From assembly GCA_003663045.1 (NCBI GenBank), contig QMZG01000089.1:1-5329 (forward strand): DNA of 5,329 bases, given 5' to 3'. The notes beneath the pieces were generated by a model. That model worked only from the letters and a program-made list of their open reading frames with translations, was not told the DNA's origin and made no database searches. Position numbers and translations under genes: made by a program. The DNA is from Candidatus Altarchaeales archaeon. Lineage in GTDB: Archaea; Altiarchaeota; Altiarchaeia; IMC4; QMZM01. This document shows positions 1 to 5,329 of this stretch, piece by piece (positions within the stretch are counted from its first letter, which is position 1; every line of letters starts with the position of its first letter).

Positions 1-54
1 GGACATATCAAGAGAGCAGCATCTCATGCTTTATCAGTTAATTTGGCACTCTAG
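1..54 (+). pseudogene. Upstream part of GlnD-like coding sequence, ending at in-frame TAG
   Basis: Frame 1 is open from the left edge and encodes 17 residues ending in HALSVNLAL before TAG at 52-54. The residues before and after the TAG align without a gap to the E. coli GlnD segment recalled as LTVATNLIESRLLIGD: here LSVNLAL, stop, ETEFVSGD. The stop sits where GlnD has a hydrophobic residue, just before the conserved Glu. Coding similarity therefore continues through the TAG in the same frame. The segment may be the end of a separate upstream gene, a gene broken by a point mutation (TTG to TAG is one change), a recoded or read-through UAG, or a sequencing error. Frames 2 and 3 here give no GlnD-like sequence, so a frameshift is not the explanation. 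Confidence 0.6.
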
Positions 55-600
55 GAGACAGAATTCGTTTCCGGGGATAGAATGCTTTTTGAGCAGATGA
101 TTAAAGATGTAGAACACTTCATTTATGACGAGAGGTTGATACCCAGCATTCTGAAAGAGAGAACAATGGAAAGGGCACTGCGCAGGTTTGGCAGAAACAA
201 TATAAAGGAGAGCTCTGGGGGTCAGAGGGATCTATTGAGTATTGGATTGATATTGAGGATAAAAAATAGGGTAAAGATCAAGAATATGTTTAATGCCCTC
301 GAAGAGATGGTAGAGAGGGGTTATATAGGTGAGGATCAAGCCAAGGAAATAAGTGATCTTCGAGAATATATCCTCAGAGTTAGAAATGACCTCTACATTC
401 TGCATAAAAAGTATCCGGATGAGGTAGAGAATGATGTCCATCTCACCAAGAAGTCAATAAGAAGATTGGCGGAATTCAGAGGAATTCCAAAGGATGAATT
501 GGCTAAAGAGATTGAGAAAAAGAGGAATCTCATAAAGAGTATCCTGTTCAAATTCAAATCAAAGAAGGATATAAGGGAGATAATTAAGAAACCATTCCAG
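55..600 (+). other. Domain: GlnD/GlnE-type nucleotidyltransferase helical region, catalytic core missing
   Basis: This segment follows the order of motifs in PII uridylyltransferase GlnD: FVSGD plus LF at 64-90 (GlnD: LLIGD..LF), IKESSGGQRD at 202-231 (GlnD: IKSSPGGLRDI), then a helix pair with NALEEMVERGYI, and LRVRNDLYILH at 373-405 (GlnD: WRIRFALHLV), followed by VENDVHLT..SIRRLA (GlnD: LLFDRQLSVAQRL). The family transfers UMP or AMP to the nitrogen-signalling PII protein or to glutamine synthetase. The catalytic core, with its GSxxR/G and DxD signatures, would lie left of the window and cannot be checked. No HD phosphohydrolase domain or ACT domains follow, unlike standard GlnD, so a role in nitrogen control is doubtful. 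It may act on another protein or small molecule. Assignment is from recalled family motifs. Confidence 0.75.
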
Positions 601-3600
601 GCTAGAAAAACGGAAAAAGAAGGAAGAATAAGGAATACAGAATCCAGATCTGAACCCTTTGAGAGTAAGGATTTCATAGAAAACGCCTTACTTAGCTATG
701 TATCTCTCTGGAGGAAATCAGGTGAAAAAGTAACCAAAGAATTTATTGAGAAAAGGAACCCCAAACTGTATGAACTCTGTAATAGATTTGGGATAAACAT
801 AGACGAAATACTGGAAAAATCATCAGAAGAATTAGATAGAGAGATAAAAAGGAGAAAAGAATTCTATGAAGAATCTGCACGCTATGTATCTAAGTATACC
901 TTTAGGGTTATAGAAGAATCCTATCCAGCCATTGAACAGAGGATGAAGGTGATGAGGCTGGAAAAAGAGAGAAGAGTAAATGCGGATGAATTGTGGAGTA
1001 AATTACACGAGGAAGAGAAGGAAGATCTCAGGAAGATTGCTAGAACTGCTCTGAGGAGGGAATATAAAAAATCGCTATATTACAATAGCAATGGAGCGAT
1101 AGAGGAGAAGGCAAAGCTTCTACTGCTTAAAACGCGCGAAAGACCTGGATGGTCAGAATGCCCCATCCCATTTTGCGTCGGTGGAGAGATCCTCAGTGCC
1201 TTATCATTCTGCTGTGACCCTCATATGAAATGCTGCAAATACCGCACAGGAGTGCTGGATGAAATCGGTCTTTCTGAAGCCAGATTTAAGGAGATAAAAG
1301 ACGAGTTTGCCAGAGAAAATAACTGGTTTAGTAATGAGGTTTGTTTTGGGTCTCTTTCGTATTGTTGTATGACAGGGCATTGTCCGGATAGGGACCATGT
1401 ACTGATAAGGCTATATGGTAGATATCTGTTCAGCATAGATCCAGTGGGATTAAAGGCAAAACAGGGAGAGACCAGTTTATCCGAGATCCTGAAGGAATTA
1501 AAAGAGAACTTCAGATCTCATGGAATTACACTCTCAGAAAATGCCATGATTGAGGAGACGGAAGGTGGTGAATTGGAGATAACCGATAGAGGGGAGGTTT
1601 ACATTATCAAAAGAGATAAGGGAGAGCTTAAGGTATATGGGGGTGATCTGGAGAAAGTCAAAAGGAAATATTTCGAGCTAAAGAGATTATTGGCAATAAG
1701 ATTACTGGAGGCAGCTGAAAACAAGGAACTGGTAAAGCCATATCTGGAGGAGCTAAGAAGAAGTGTGGAAAGAGAAAAGGAATCATCACCCGTCATGAGA
1801 GAAACAAAAACATCAAGTGAAGCTGGATATTTCATGAGTAGCCCCATATCCGGAAGATTGTTGGATGAATTTGACTGGATGATTGAAAGGGCTGGAGAAA
1901 AGATTAAAGAGGTTGGGGGTAGAGAAAAACCAGTGCCGAATAAAACAACTAAGAACCCAAAAGACATAGAATTAATGATTTTGGAGAGTAAACTAAGGGA
2001 GAAGTGTGAGATCAAACACACTGAGTGGGACGAACTGGAGATACCATATAAGGAAAAACCACACAGAGGAGTAGTACATACGATATACAGGAAGGGACTC
2101 ATGGAGTTGAGGAGAATAGGCAGAATAATGACTTCTTATGATCATGACAAAAAAACTGGATATATTGGACATACCGAACTCAGTAAAGGGTACAGAGGTA
2201 AGGGATTGAGTTATAACATCCTGAATATCGCCTTTAATGATCTTATATCCAGGGGTGCTACTAAATTCGTGGTTTCCAGGGTGATGCCATATGGCCAGAT
2301 AATATACCGTCGTCTAAGCGTTGGGATTATAAAATCCCTGATGAATTATGGATTTGCTCCAGAATTTGACCCGAATTCATTAAAGGAAGAGAATCTACAA
2401 AAGATCTCAATATCACATAGAAGGGGAAGTCCCATCGCATACAAGGTTAAACTCAAAGGAAAGACCATCTGGGCAATATTAACAGACGAAAATGGAGATC
2501 CGATAACTAATAAAGATTACTATAAAGCTCACAGGGACATAGATTTCATACGAAAAGAGTACGAAGAGGGTAGGGTCTTGCTCGGAAACGTGAGGTATGA
2601 AGTAAAGGATTATGATAAATTCTGGAGTCAGATGTCAGTGGTTAAGCCACCTGAAATACTTGATATCACTGATTCACTGGAGAATTATGTAAAGCTGAAT
2701 TCTAAGGATATTGATGGCATTAGAGGCAATGTCTATGGCTGGGTTGTAAGGAATAAGAAAAAGATCTATTGGAAGGATGGAATCTATTATCTGACCAAGG
2801 AGGATTATGCAGATTGTTGTAAATACCTGAAGACAGATGACCTTGGTGTCAGCTTGAGTGAGATATTAACAAAAGACATTGGGAAATCACTGCAGAGAGC
2901 GATTAAACTCAGAGGTAGGGAAAGAGAAAAGAGATTAAATGAGATCTGGATGGAATTTAAGAGAATCTTGAAGAGTTGTAATCCAATCGAGCGGCATTCG
3001 AAGATTCACGATCTGTGGAACAACGGCATCCTGAAAATCGGGGATGAGGGTATCAGAAGAGAGGTTAAAAAAAGCCTTAAACTATATGTGTATGCCTCTG
3101 ATCTGGATACCGATACCAGAAATGAGATTCTCCTCCTGATGAAGAAAGATCACGATTATTCTGTAGAGGAAATTTCTGTAGATGAAACTGGAATTGATGT
3201 AAGAAAACTGAAAGAGACATTCTTCACCTTCCGGGAGTATATGAATACGGTATTATTTAATCCCAAATGGGGCTATTACGGTTCTGGAAAAGCCAAGATT
3301 GGTGGACGGGCAATAGAGAAGAGAGATTTTGATACCTTTCCCGAAATTCTCTCTCCACTGTTTGGTGAAATGATCGCCAAGCAGATATTTGCCATGTGGT
3401 GGAGCATGAAGGAAGCGGGTTTAATCAAGAAGGGAGAGATATTTGAGGTATTGGAGCTTGGAGCAGGTAGTGGAGTTCTGGCCCACGATATCCTCTCCTA
3501 TCTATCAAGGAAGAGTAAAGAGGGAGGGCACTGGGGTATGCTCTGGGAAAATCTTGTATACACGACAGGGGAGATCTCTTCCACCCTGAGAGAGAGGCAG

Positions 3601-5329
3601 AAGCAGCTCAATGCTAAATTTGGCCGGCATATTCGTATAAAATATGCGGATGCCAAGGATCTTTTGGAGTTTACCAGGAAACCCTTTAAAGGGGTCATTT
3701 TATCCAACGAGTTAATAGATACCTTTGGTTTTGAGAGGATTCGTCTAGGTAAAGCCTTTATAGAGAAAGGCACCTTCGAGGTTTGTCTGCCACTTCCCAC
3801 GTTAGAAAAAGATGCTCTCCACAGACTCAAGCTATCAACAAGGAAAGTGAATAAGCTGATGGCATCAAGCCAGAGGTATATTGAGATGTTCGACCTGCCC
3901 GAACTTAAGGAATCAATATACCTCTCCAAAAAGGATTTCATAGACCTGGAGAATCATCTCGCTGGTTTGAAAGATAAGGGTATTAAGGACATCTTTGATC
4001 TGGGATTATACTTTAAAGAGATATTTATCAACGGTGAACTGTTCCCGGGGCTTTTCGAATACATCGAGATGATGCGACCATTTATAGTTGAAAAGATCGT
4101 CTCTAATAAAGGTCGATCCATTGTCATGCCCGTGAATACGGATTCTGGTAATTATATCCGTTCTGTAGCAGAGATTTTGAATCGGAGGGGTAGTGCAGGA
4201 TATGTTATTACCATAGATTATGGTGGGAATGCACAATCTGTTATTCTGGGAGGTGGGATCGAGGAAAGAGAGGCAATTAGAAGCGGAAATTATAGATACA
4301 AGATTCCGACGAGGTTTAATCCTTACCTTAAACCTGGTGACGTTGATATAACATCAAACCTTAACTTTTCTTATCTCCATTTAACTGGTAAGCGTTCTGG
4401 TCTGGAGACTGTGTTTTTTGGACCTCAGAATTGCCTTGCCGTTCCAGAGCAACGCATTGGAAATATCGATCTTAGCACCAGTGAGGGGTATGCAAGGGAG
4501 AAGGTAAATAACTATGAAATATTCATAAAAGAAAAGGAGGGTTCTCCGGTAGATTTTGATATGCTGATTCAGAGCAGTATTAATATTCCAGAAGATATGA
4601 GATATAGGAATCCGTTTAGCGAGATATGGGGTATAGAAAGATTAGCCTTAGAACCTCAAGAGATGCTGCAAGTTTCTCCCGATGAGAAAATACTTGGTAG
4701 TGATAATTTAAAGCGGGACCTTAAGAAGGTTGGAGTCGGTAATGTAGAAGAATTCTGTTCAGAATTAAAAGAGTGGGGTAAAGGTCGCGATGAGCTAACA
4801 AGCAGATTATTTAGTAAATTCAGGAGAGATAGTAGAGGCAAGAAGGTTTTAGAGGTTTTAGAGAAATGGGGTTTATTGAAAAAGGGTGTTTCTATTGAGG
4901 AGGGGAATGCAAACCCCCCAAAGAGAGAATTAGACAGTACAGAAATTCCAGAATCATTTGAGTTAGACATTGAGGATGAGGACTACAAAGATATAGCAGA
5001 GAGAATTCTAAAAAAACTGCCGAAACATGCTCTGGAGATACTTGAGGAGAATATGAGGGGGGTAAGATATCCATACCTTGGTTATGGAGGTGGACTTCCC
5101 GCTTTTATTTCCAATGACAGAGTGAACATGGAATTATGCTATTCACCAAGGTATTTCGCAGATTTACTTACCCATGAGATCTCACACTTCTTTGATGGGT
5201 ATATCAGAGAGAATCCCCCGATAGATAGACCAGAGTTAATGGAAATTCTCAAGGATCCATTAACTTATGCAAGACAGTGGATAATAGATGGTTTGGCATT
5301 ATTCCTTCTCTACCCAGAGGAATTCAGAA
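82..5329 (+). CDS. Giant multidomain protein (partial): GlnD-like, Cys-rich, GNAT, MidA methyltransferase, HExxH peptidase
   Basis: Frame 1 is open from base 55 to the right edge, so the product is at least 1749 residues from the first ATG (82) and has no stop in the window. Domains in order: GlnD/GlnE-type helical region (residues 1-173), charged helical region, ten-Cys module (360-434), GNAT acetyltransferase (about 628-794), unrecognised region, MidA/NDUFAF7-type methyltransferase (1046-1454), linker, and HExxH metallopeptidase (from about 1634). The start at 82 is only the first ATG after the TAG. It lies inside a conserved domain and has no convincing ribosome site: GGGG at 73-76 is too close and AGGAG at 53-57 is too far. 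The true start is probably far upstream if the TAG is read or is an error. No signal peptide or membrane segment was seen, so cytoplasmic action is the default inference. Codon style is uniform from end to end, with AGA/AGG dominating Arg, which argues against a recent assembly from foreign pieces. No family name fits the whole chain. Confidence 0.93.
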   Translation, partial: MLFEQMIKDVEHFIYDERLIPSILKERTMERALRRFGRNNIKESSGGQRDLLSIGLILRIKNRVKIKNMFNALEEMVERGYIGEDQAKEISDLREYILRVRNDLYILHKKYPDEVENDVHLTKKSIRRLAEFRGIPKDELAKEIEKKRNLIKSILFKFKSKKDIREIIKKPFQARKTEKEGRIRNTESRSEPFESKDFIENALLSYVSLWRKSGEKVTKEFIEKRNPKLYELCNRFGINIDEILEKSSEELDREIKRRKEFYEESARYVSKYTFRVIEESYPAIEQRMKVMRLEKERRVNADELWSKLHEEEKEDLRKIARTALRREYKKSLYYNSNGAIEEKAKLLLLKTRERPGWSECPIPFCVGGEILSALSFCCDPHMKCCKYRTGVLDEIGLSEARFKEIKDEFARENNWFSNEVCFGSLSYCCMTGHCPDRDHVLIRLYGRYLFSIDPVGLKAKQGETSLSEILKELKENFRSHGITLSENAMIEETEGGELEITDRGEVYIIKRDKGELKVYGGDLEKVKRKYFELKRLLAIRLLEAAENKELVKPYLEELRRSVEREKESSPVMRETKTSSEAGYFMSSPISGRLLDEFDWMIERAGEKIKEVGGREKPVPNKTTKNPKDIELMILESKLREKCEIKHTEWDELEIPYKEKPHRGVVHTIYRKGLMELRRIGRIMTSYDHDKKTGYIGHTELSKGYRGKGLSYNILNIAFNDLISRGATKFVVSRVMPYGQIIYRRLSVGIIKSLMNYGFAPEFDPNSLKEENLQKISISHRRGSPIAYKVKLKGKTIWAILTDENGDPITNKDYYKAHRDIDFIRKEYEEGRVLLGNVRYEVKDYDKFWSQMSVVKPPEILDITDSLENYVKLNSKDIDGIRGNVYGWVVRNKKKIYWKDGIYYLTKEDYADCCKYLKTDDLGVSLSEILTKDIGKSLQRAIKLRGREREKRLNEIWMEFKRILKSCNPIERHSKIHDLWNNGILKIGDEGIRREVKKSLKLYVYASDLDTDTRNEILLLMKKDHDYSVEEISVDETGIDVRKLKETFFTFREYMNTVLFNPKWGYYGSGKAKIGGRAIEKRDFDTFPEILSPLFGEMIAKQIFAMWWSMKEAGLIKKGEIFEVLELGAGSGVLAHDILSYLSRKSKEGGHWGMLWENLVYTTGEISSTLRERQKQLNAKFGRHIRIKYADAKDLLEFTRKPFKGVILSNELIDTFGFERIRLGKAFIEKGTFEVCLPLPTLEKDALHRLKLSTRKVNKLMASSQRYIEMFDLPELKESIYLSKKDFIDLENHLAGLKDKGIKDIFDLGLYFKEIFINGELFPGLFEYIEMMRPFIVEKIVSNKGRSIVMPVNTDSGNYIRSVAEILNRRGSAGYVITIDYGGNAQSVILGGGIEEREAIRSGNYRYKIPTRFNPYLKPGDVDITSNLNFSYLHLTGKRSGLETVFFGPQNCLAVPEQRIGNIDLSTSEGYAREKVNNYEIFIKEKEGSPVDFDMLIQSSINIPEDMRYRNPFSEIWGIERLALEPQEMLQVSPDEKILGSDNLKRDLKKVGVGNVEEFCSELKEWGKGRDELTSRLFSKFRRDSRGKKVLEVLEKWGLLKKGVSIEEGNANPPKRELDSTEIPESFELDIEDEDYKDIAERILKKLPKHALEILEENMRGVRYPYLGYGGGLPAFISNDRVNMELCYSPRYFADLLTHEISHFFDGYIRENPPIDRPELMEILKDPLTYARQWIIDGLALFLLYPEEFR
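601..1140 (+). other. Charged, helical region with one weak repeat-like segment
   Basis: Residues 174-353 are rich in Lys, Glu and Arg. A polar spacer (about 601-672) comes first. The segment at 673-830 reads like a degenerate copy of the short helical repeat often annotated as homing-endonuclease-associated: an amphipathic helix, then a basic turn, then NPKLYELCNRFG (757-792), where the usual pattern is N/P-S-LY...R-FG-W-AL. The Trp and the following ALxxAG of that repeat are absent, so the match is weak. From 850 to 1130 the sequence is predicted helix or coiled coil with no motif I recognise. It most likely spaces and positions the flanking domains. Confidence 0.4.
1141..1440 (+). other. 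Domain: cysteine-rich module with two related Cys-Cys motifs, possibly metal-binding
   Basis: Ten cysteines fall in 75 residues (residues 360, 365, 377, 378, 384, 385, 421, 428, 429, 434), about half of all Cys in the whole reading frame. The module opens with CPIPFCVGG. Two halves resemble each other: SALSFCCDPHMKCCKYRTGVL (1195-1257) and GSLSYCCMTGHCPDRDHVL (1348-1404), separated by a helix IGLSEARFKEIKDEF. Paired cysteines of this kind usually bind zinc or an iron-sulfur cluster; which one cannot be told from sequence. The pattern of C-x-G-x-L-S-Y-C-C-x(3-6)-C-P-x-R-D plus a GLS-helix recalls, from memory, the conserved Cys domain called methanogenesis marker 9 (TIGR03280). That link is tentative and would not by itself mean a methanogen. 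The module is more hydrophobic than its neighbours and starts sharply after the charged helix region. Confidence 0.7.
1441..1959 (+). other. Linker-like region between Cys-rich module and GNAT domain
   Basis: No family recognised. The first part (to about 1560) is helical. A short two-strand element follows around LEITDRGEVYIIKRDKGELK (1573-1632), then a strongly charged helix (KVKRKYFELKRLLAIRLLE, 1657-1713). From about 1750 to 1830 the sequence is low-complexity, rich in Glu, Lys and Ser, and looks like a flexible tether. A second Lys/Pro/Asn-rich tether lies at about 1920-1962, immediately before the GNAT domain. Confidence 0.5.
1960..2460 (+). other. Domain: GNAT-type N-acetyltransferase
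   Basis: Residues about 628-794 follow the GNAT fold. A beta strand YIGHTELS is followed directly by the acetyl-CoA pyrophosphate-binding motif A, GYRGKGLS (2188-2211). The consensus is R/Q-x-x-G-x-G/A; the last position is Ser here, which is tolerated in some members. A helix (SYNILNIAFNDLISRGA) and a strand (KFVVSRV) come next. Motif B follows: IIYRRL with Tyr742 where the general-acid Tyr often sits, then MNYGF (2341-2355), matching the usual Y..lGF ending. Members transfer the acetyl group of acetyl-CoA to amines of small molecules or proteins. The substrate is not predictable. The preceding N-terminal strands are poorly conserved, so the left border is approximate. Confidence 0.75.
2461..3216 (+). 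other. Unrecognised region between GNAT and methyltransferase domains
   Basis: About 252 residues with no family I recognise. The first third is mixed beta/alpha (KTIWAILTDENGDPI; NVYGWVVRNKKKIYWKDGIYYL at 2731-2796 looks like a small beta sheet followed by a Lys/Glu helix). A lone Cys-Cys pair lies at 2815-2820. From about 2880 it becomes long, highly charged helix (GREREKRLNEIWMEFKRILK), continuing to the MidA domain. The NGDPIT strand turn could be the end of an extra beta lobe of the GNAT domain. It reads as genuine protein in the same codon style as its neighbours. Confidence 0.5.
3217..4440 (+). other. Domain: MidA/NDUFAF7-family SAM-dependent methyltransferase (DUF185, PF02636)
   Basis: The full-length domain (about 408 residues, normal for stand-alone bacterial members) is present and every family landmark can be seen. 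FNPKWGYYGSG (3256-3288) and DFDTFPE with SPLFGE (3325-3369) form the family-specific N-terminal signature. ELGAGSGVL (3454-3480) is SAM-binding motif I. GEISSTLRERQ (3568-3600) carries the acidic residue (Glu1164) for the SAM ribose. ILSNELIDTFGFERI (3697-3741) is the NExxDAxP-type loop, with TFGF replacing the usual ALPV. VITIDYGG (4204-4227), PGDVDIT (4333-4353) and FFGPQ (4414-4428) are the C-terminal signatures. The human relative NDUFAF7 dimethylates an arginine of complex I subunit NDUFS2; bacterial targets are mostly unknown. All SAM-binding positions look intact, so activity is likely. Fusion inside a giant chain is unusual, since members normally stand alone. Confidence 0.9.
4441..4980 (+). 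other. Linker-like region between methyltransferase and peptidase domains
   Basis: About 180 residues without a recognised family. It begins with loop-rich sequence (EQRIGNIDLSTSEGYAREK). A helical bundle follows at about 4680-4900, containing VEEFCSELKEWGKG and KKVLEVLEKWGLLKKG, which resemble each other loosely as helix-EWGKG/KWGLLKKG turns. It ends in a Pro/Glu/Asp-rich acidic tether (about 4903-4983) just before the peptidase domain. Such a disordered acidic stretch is a typical domain boundary. Confidence 0.5.
4981..5329 (+). other. Domain: HExxH zinc metallopeptidase (zincin), truncated by window edge
   Basis: The segment RYFADLLTHEISHFFDGY (5149-5202) has the zincin signature: HEISH at 5173-5187 gives two zinc-ligand histidines (residues 1698 and 1702) and the catalytic Glu1699, on a helix preceded by hydrophobic residues, and is followed by FFDGY as in ATLF-like and related 'HExGHxxD' peptidases. 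About 34 residues on, IIDGLALFLLYPEEF (5281-5325) matches the helix that usually carries the third ligand; Asp1736 or a Glu in PEEF is a candidate, but the family normally has Glu in an E-x-x-A pattern. A beta-rich lead (YPYLGYGGGLPAFISN) resembles the edge strand before the active-site helix. The domain continues beyond the window, so family and third ligand cannot be settled. A role cleaving a protein target or maturing this same chain is possible. Confidence 0.75.

Noticed and set aside
53..57. AGGAG as the ribosome binding site for a start at ATG 82
   Set aside because: It is 24 bases from the ATG, far beyond normal spacing, and overlaps a stop that interrupts conserved coding sequence.
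1..81. Frameshift rather than nonsense codon as the cause of the TAG
   Set aside because: Frame 2 and frame 3 translations show no GlnD-like sequence, whereas frame 1 keeps the similarity on both sides of the TAG.
97..99. Alternative start at ATG 97
   Set aside because: It lacks a ribosome site and would cut further into the GlnD-like domain.
1599..2102. 167-codon open frame on the minus strand
   Set aside because: It lies wholly opposite the long frame 1 and encodes Ser/Leu/Phe-rich sequence, the expected mirror of AGA/GAG/AAG-rich coding DNA. No start context or known motif. The same holds for the frames at 3498-3941 and 4656-4970.
2815..2820. Cys-Cys pair as part of the upstream metal module
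   Set aside because: It is isolated, over 450 residues away, with no accompanying Cys or His pattern.
4216..4260. Glycine-rich DYGGNAQSVILGGG as a separate Rossmann site
   Set aside because: It falls at the known IDYG signature of the MidA C-terminal half and needs no extra domain.
5083..5100. Glycine-rich GYGGGLP as a nucleotide-binding loop
   Set aside because: No GK(S/T) follows and it sits in the beta-rich lead to the HExxH helix; a structural turn is enough.
61..5325. Repeated GAATTC sites along the window
   Set aside because: They come from common Glu-Phe (GAA TTC) and Gly-Ile-Pro or Arg-Ile-type codon runs in an A/G-rich gene and show no regular spacing.

Overview
The window is one long piece of coding sequence on the + strand. 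After an in-frame TAG at 52-54, reading frame 1 stays open from base 55 to the last base (1758 codons) with no further stop. The other two + frames are closed by stops, and the minus strand holds only short shadow frames. No terminator, tRNA, rRNA, CRISPR array or insertion element was seen, and the only non-coding stretch would be the few bases around the TAG. The gene runs off the right edge and its homology also continues to the left of the TAG, so this is an interior slice of a very large gene.

Layout: 1-600 encodes the helical part of a GlnD/GlnE-type nucleotidyltransferase, interrupted by the TAG; 600-1140 is charged and helical, with one weak repeat-like segment; 1141-1440 is a cysteine-dense module (10 Cys in 75 residues); 1441-1960 is linker-like; about 1960-2460 is a GNAT-type acetyltransferase domain; 2461-3216 is unrecognised; 3217-4440 is a complete MidA/NDUFAF7-family (DUF185) SAM-dependent methyltransferase domain; 4441-4980 is unrecognised linker; 4981 to the end is the start of a zinc metallopeptidase domain with an HExxH motif, cut by the window edge.

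Organism: GC looks near 40%, the coding strand is purine-rich, and Arg is mostly AGA/AGG with frequent ATA for Ile. This style occurs in several archaea and in uncultivated bacteria. GlnD-like, GNAT, MidA and metallopeptidase modules fused in one giant chain bring to mind the giant ORFs reported from Omnitrophota and similar candidate phyla. That assignment is inference; an archaeon cannot be excluded.

How it may work: the chain strings together domains whose relatives nucleotidylylate proteins, acetylate amines, methylate protein arginine and cleave peptides. A plausible reading is a multifunctional protein-modifying megaenzyme, but no substrate can be read from this window. Residue numbers below count the ATG at 82 as residue 1, for convenience only.
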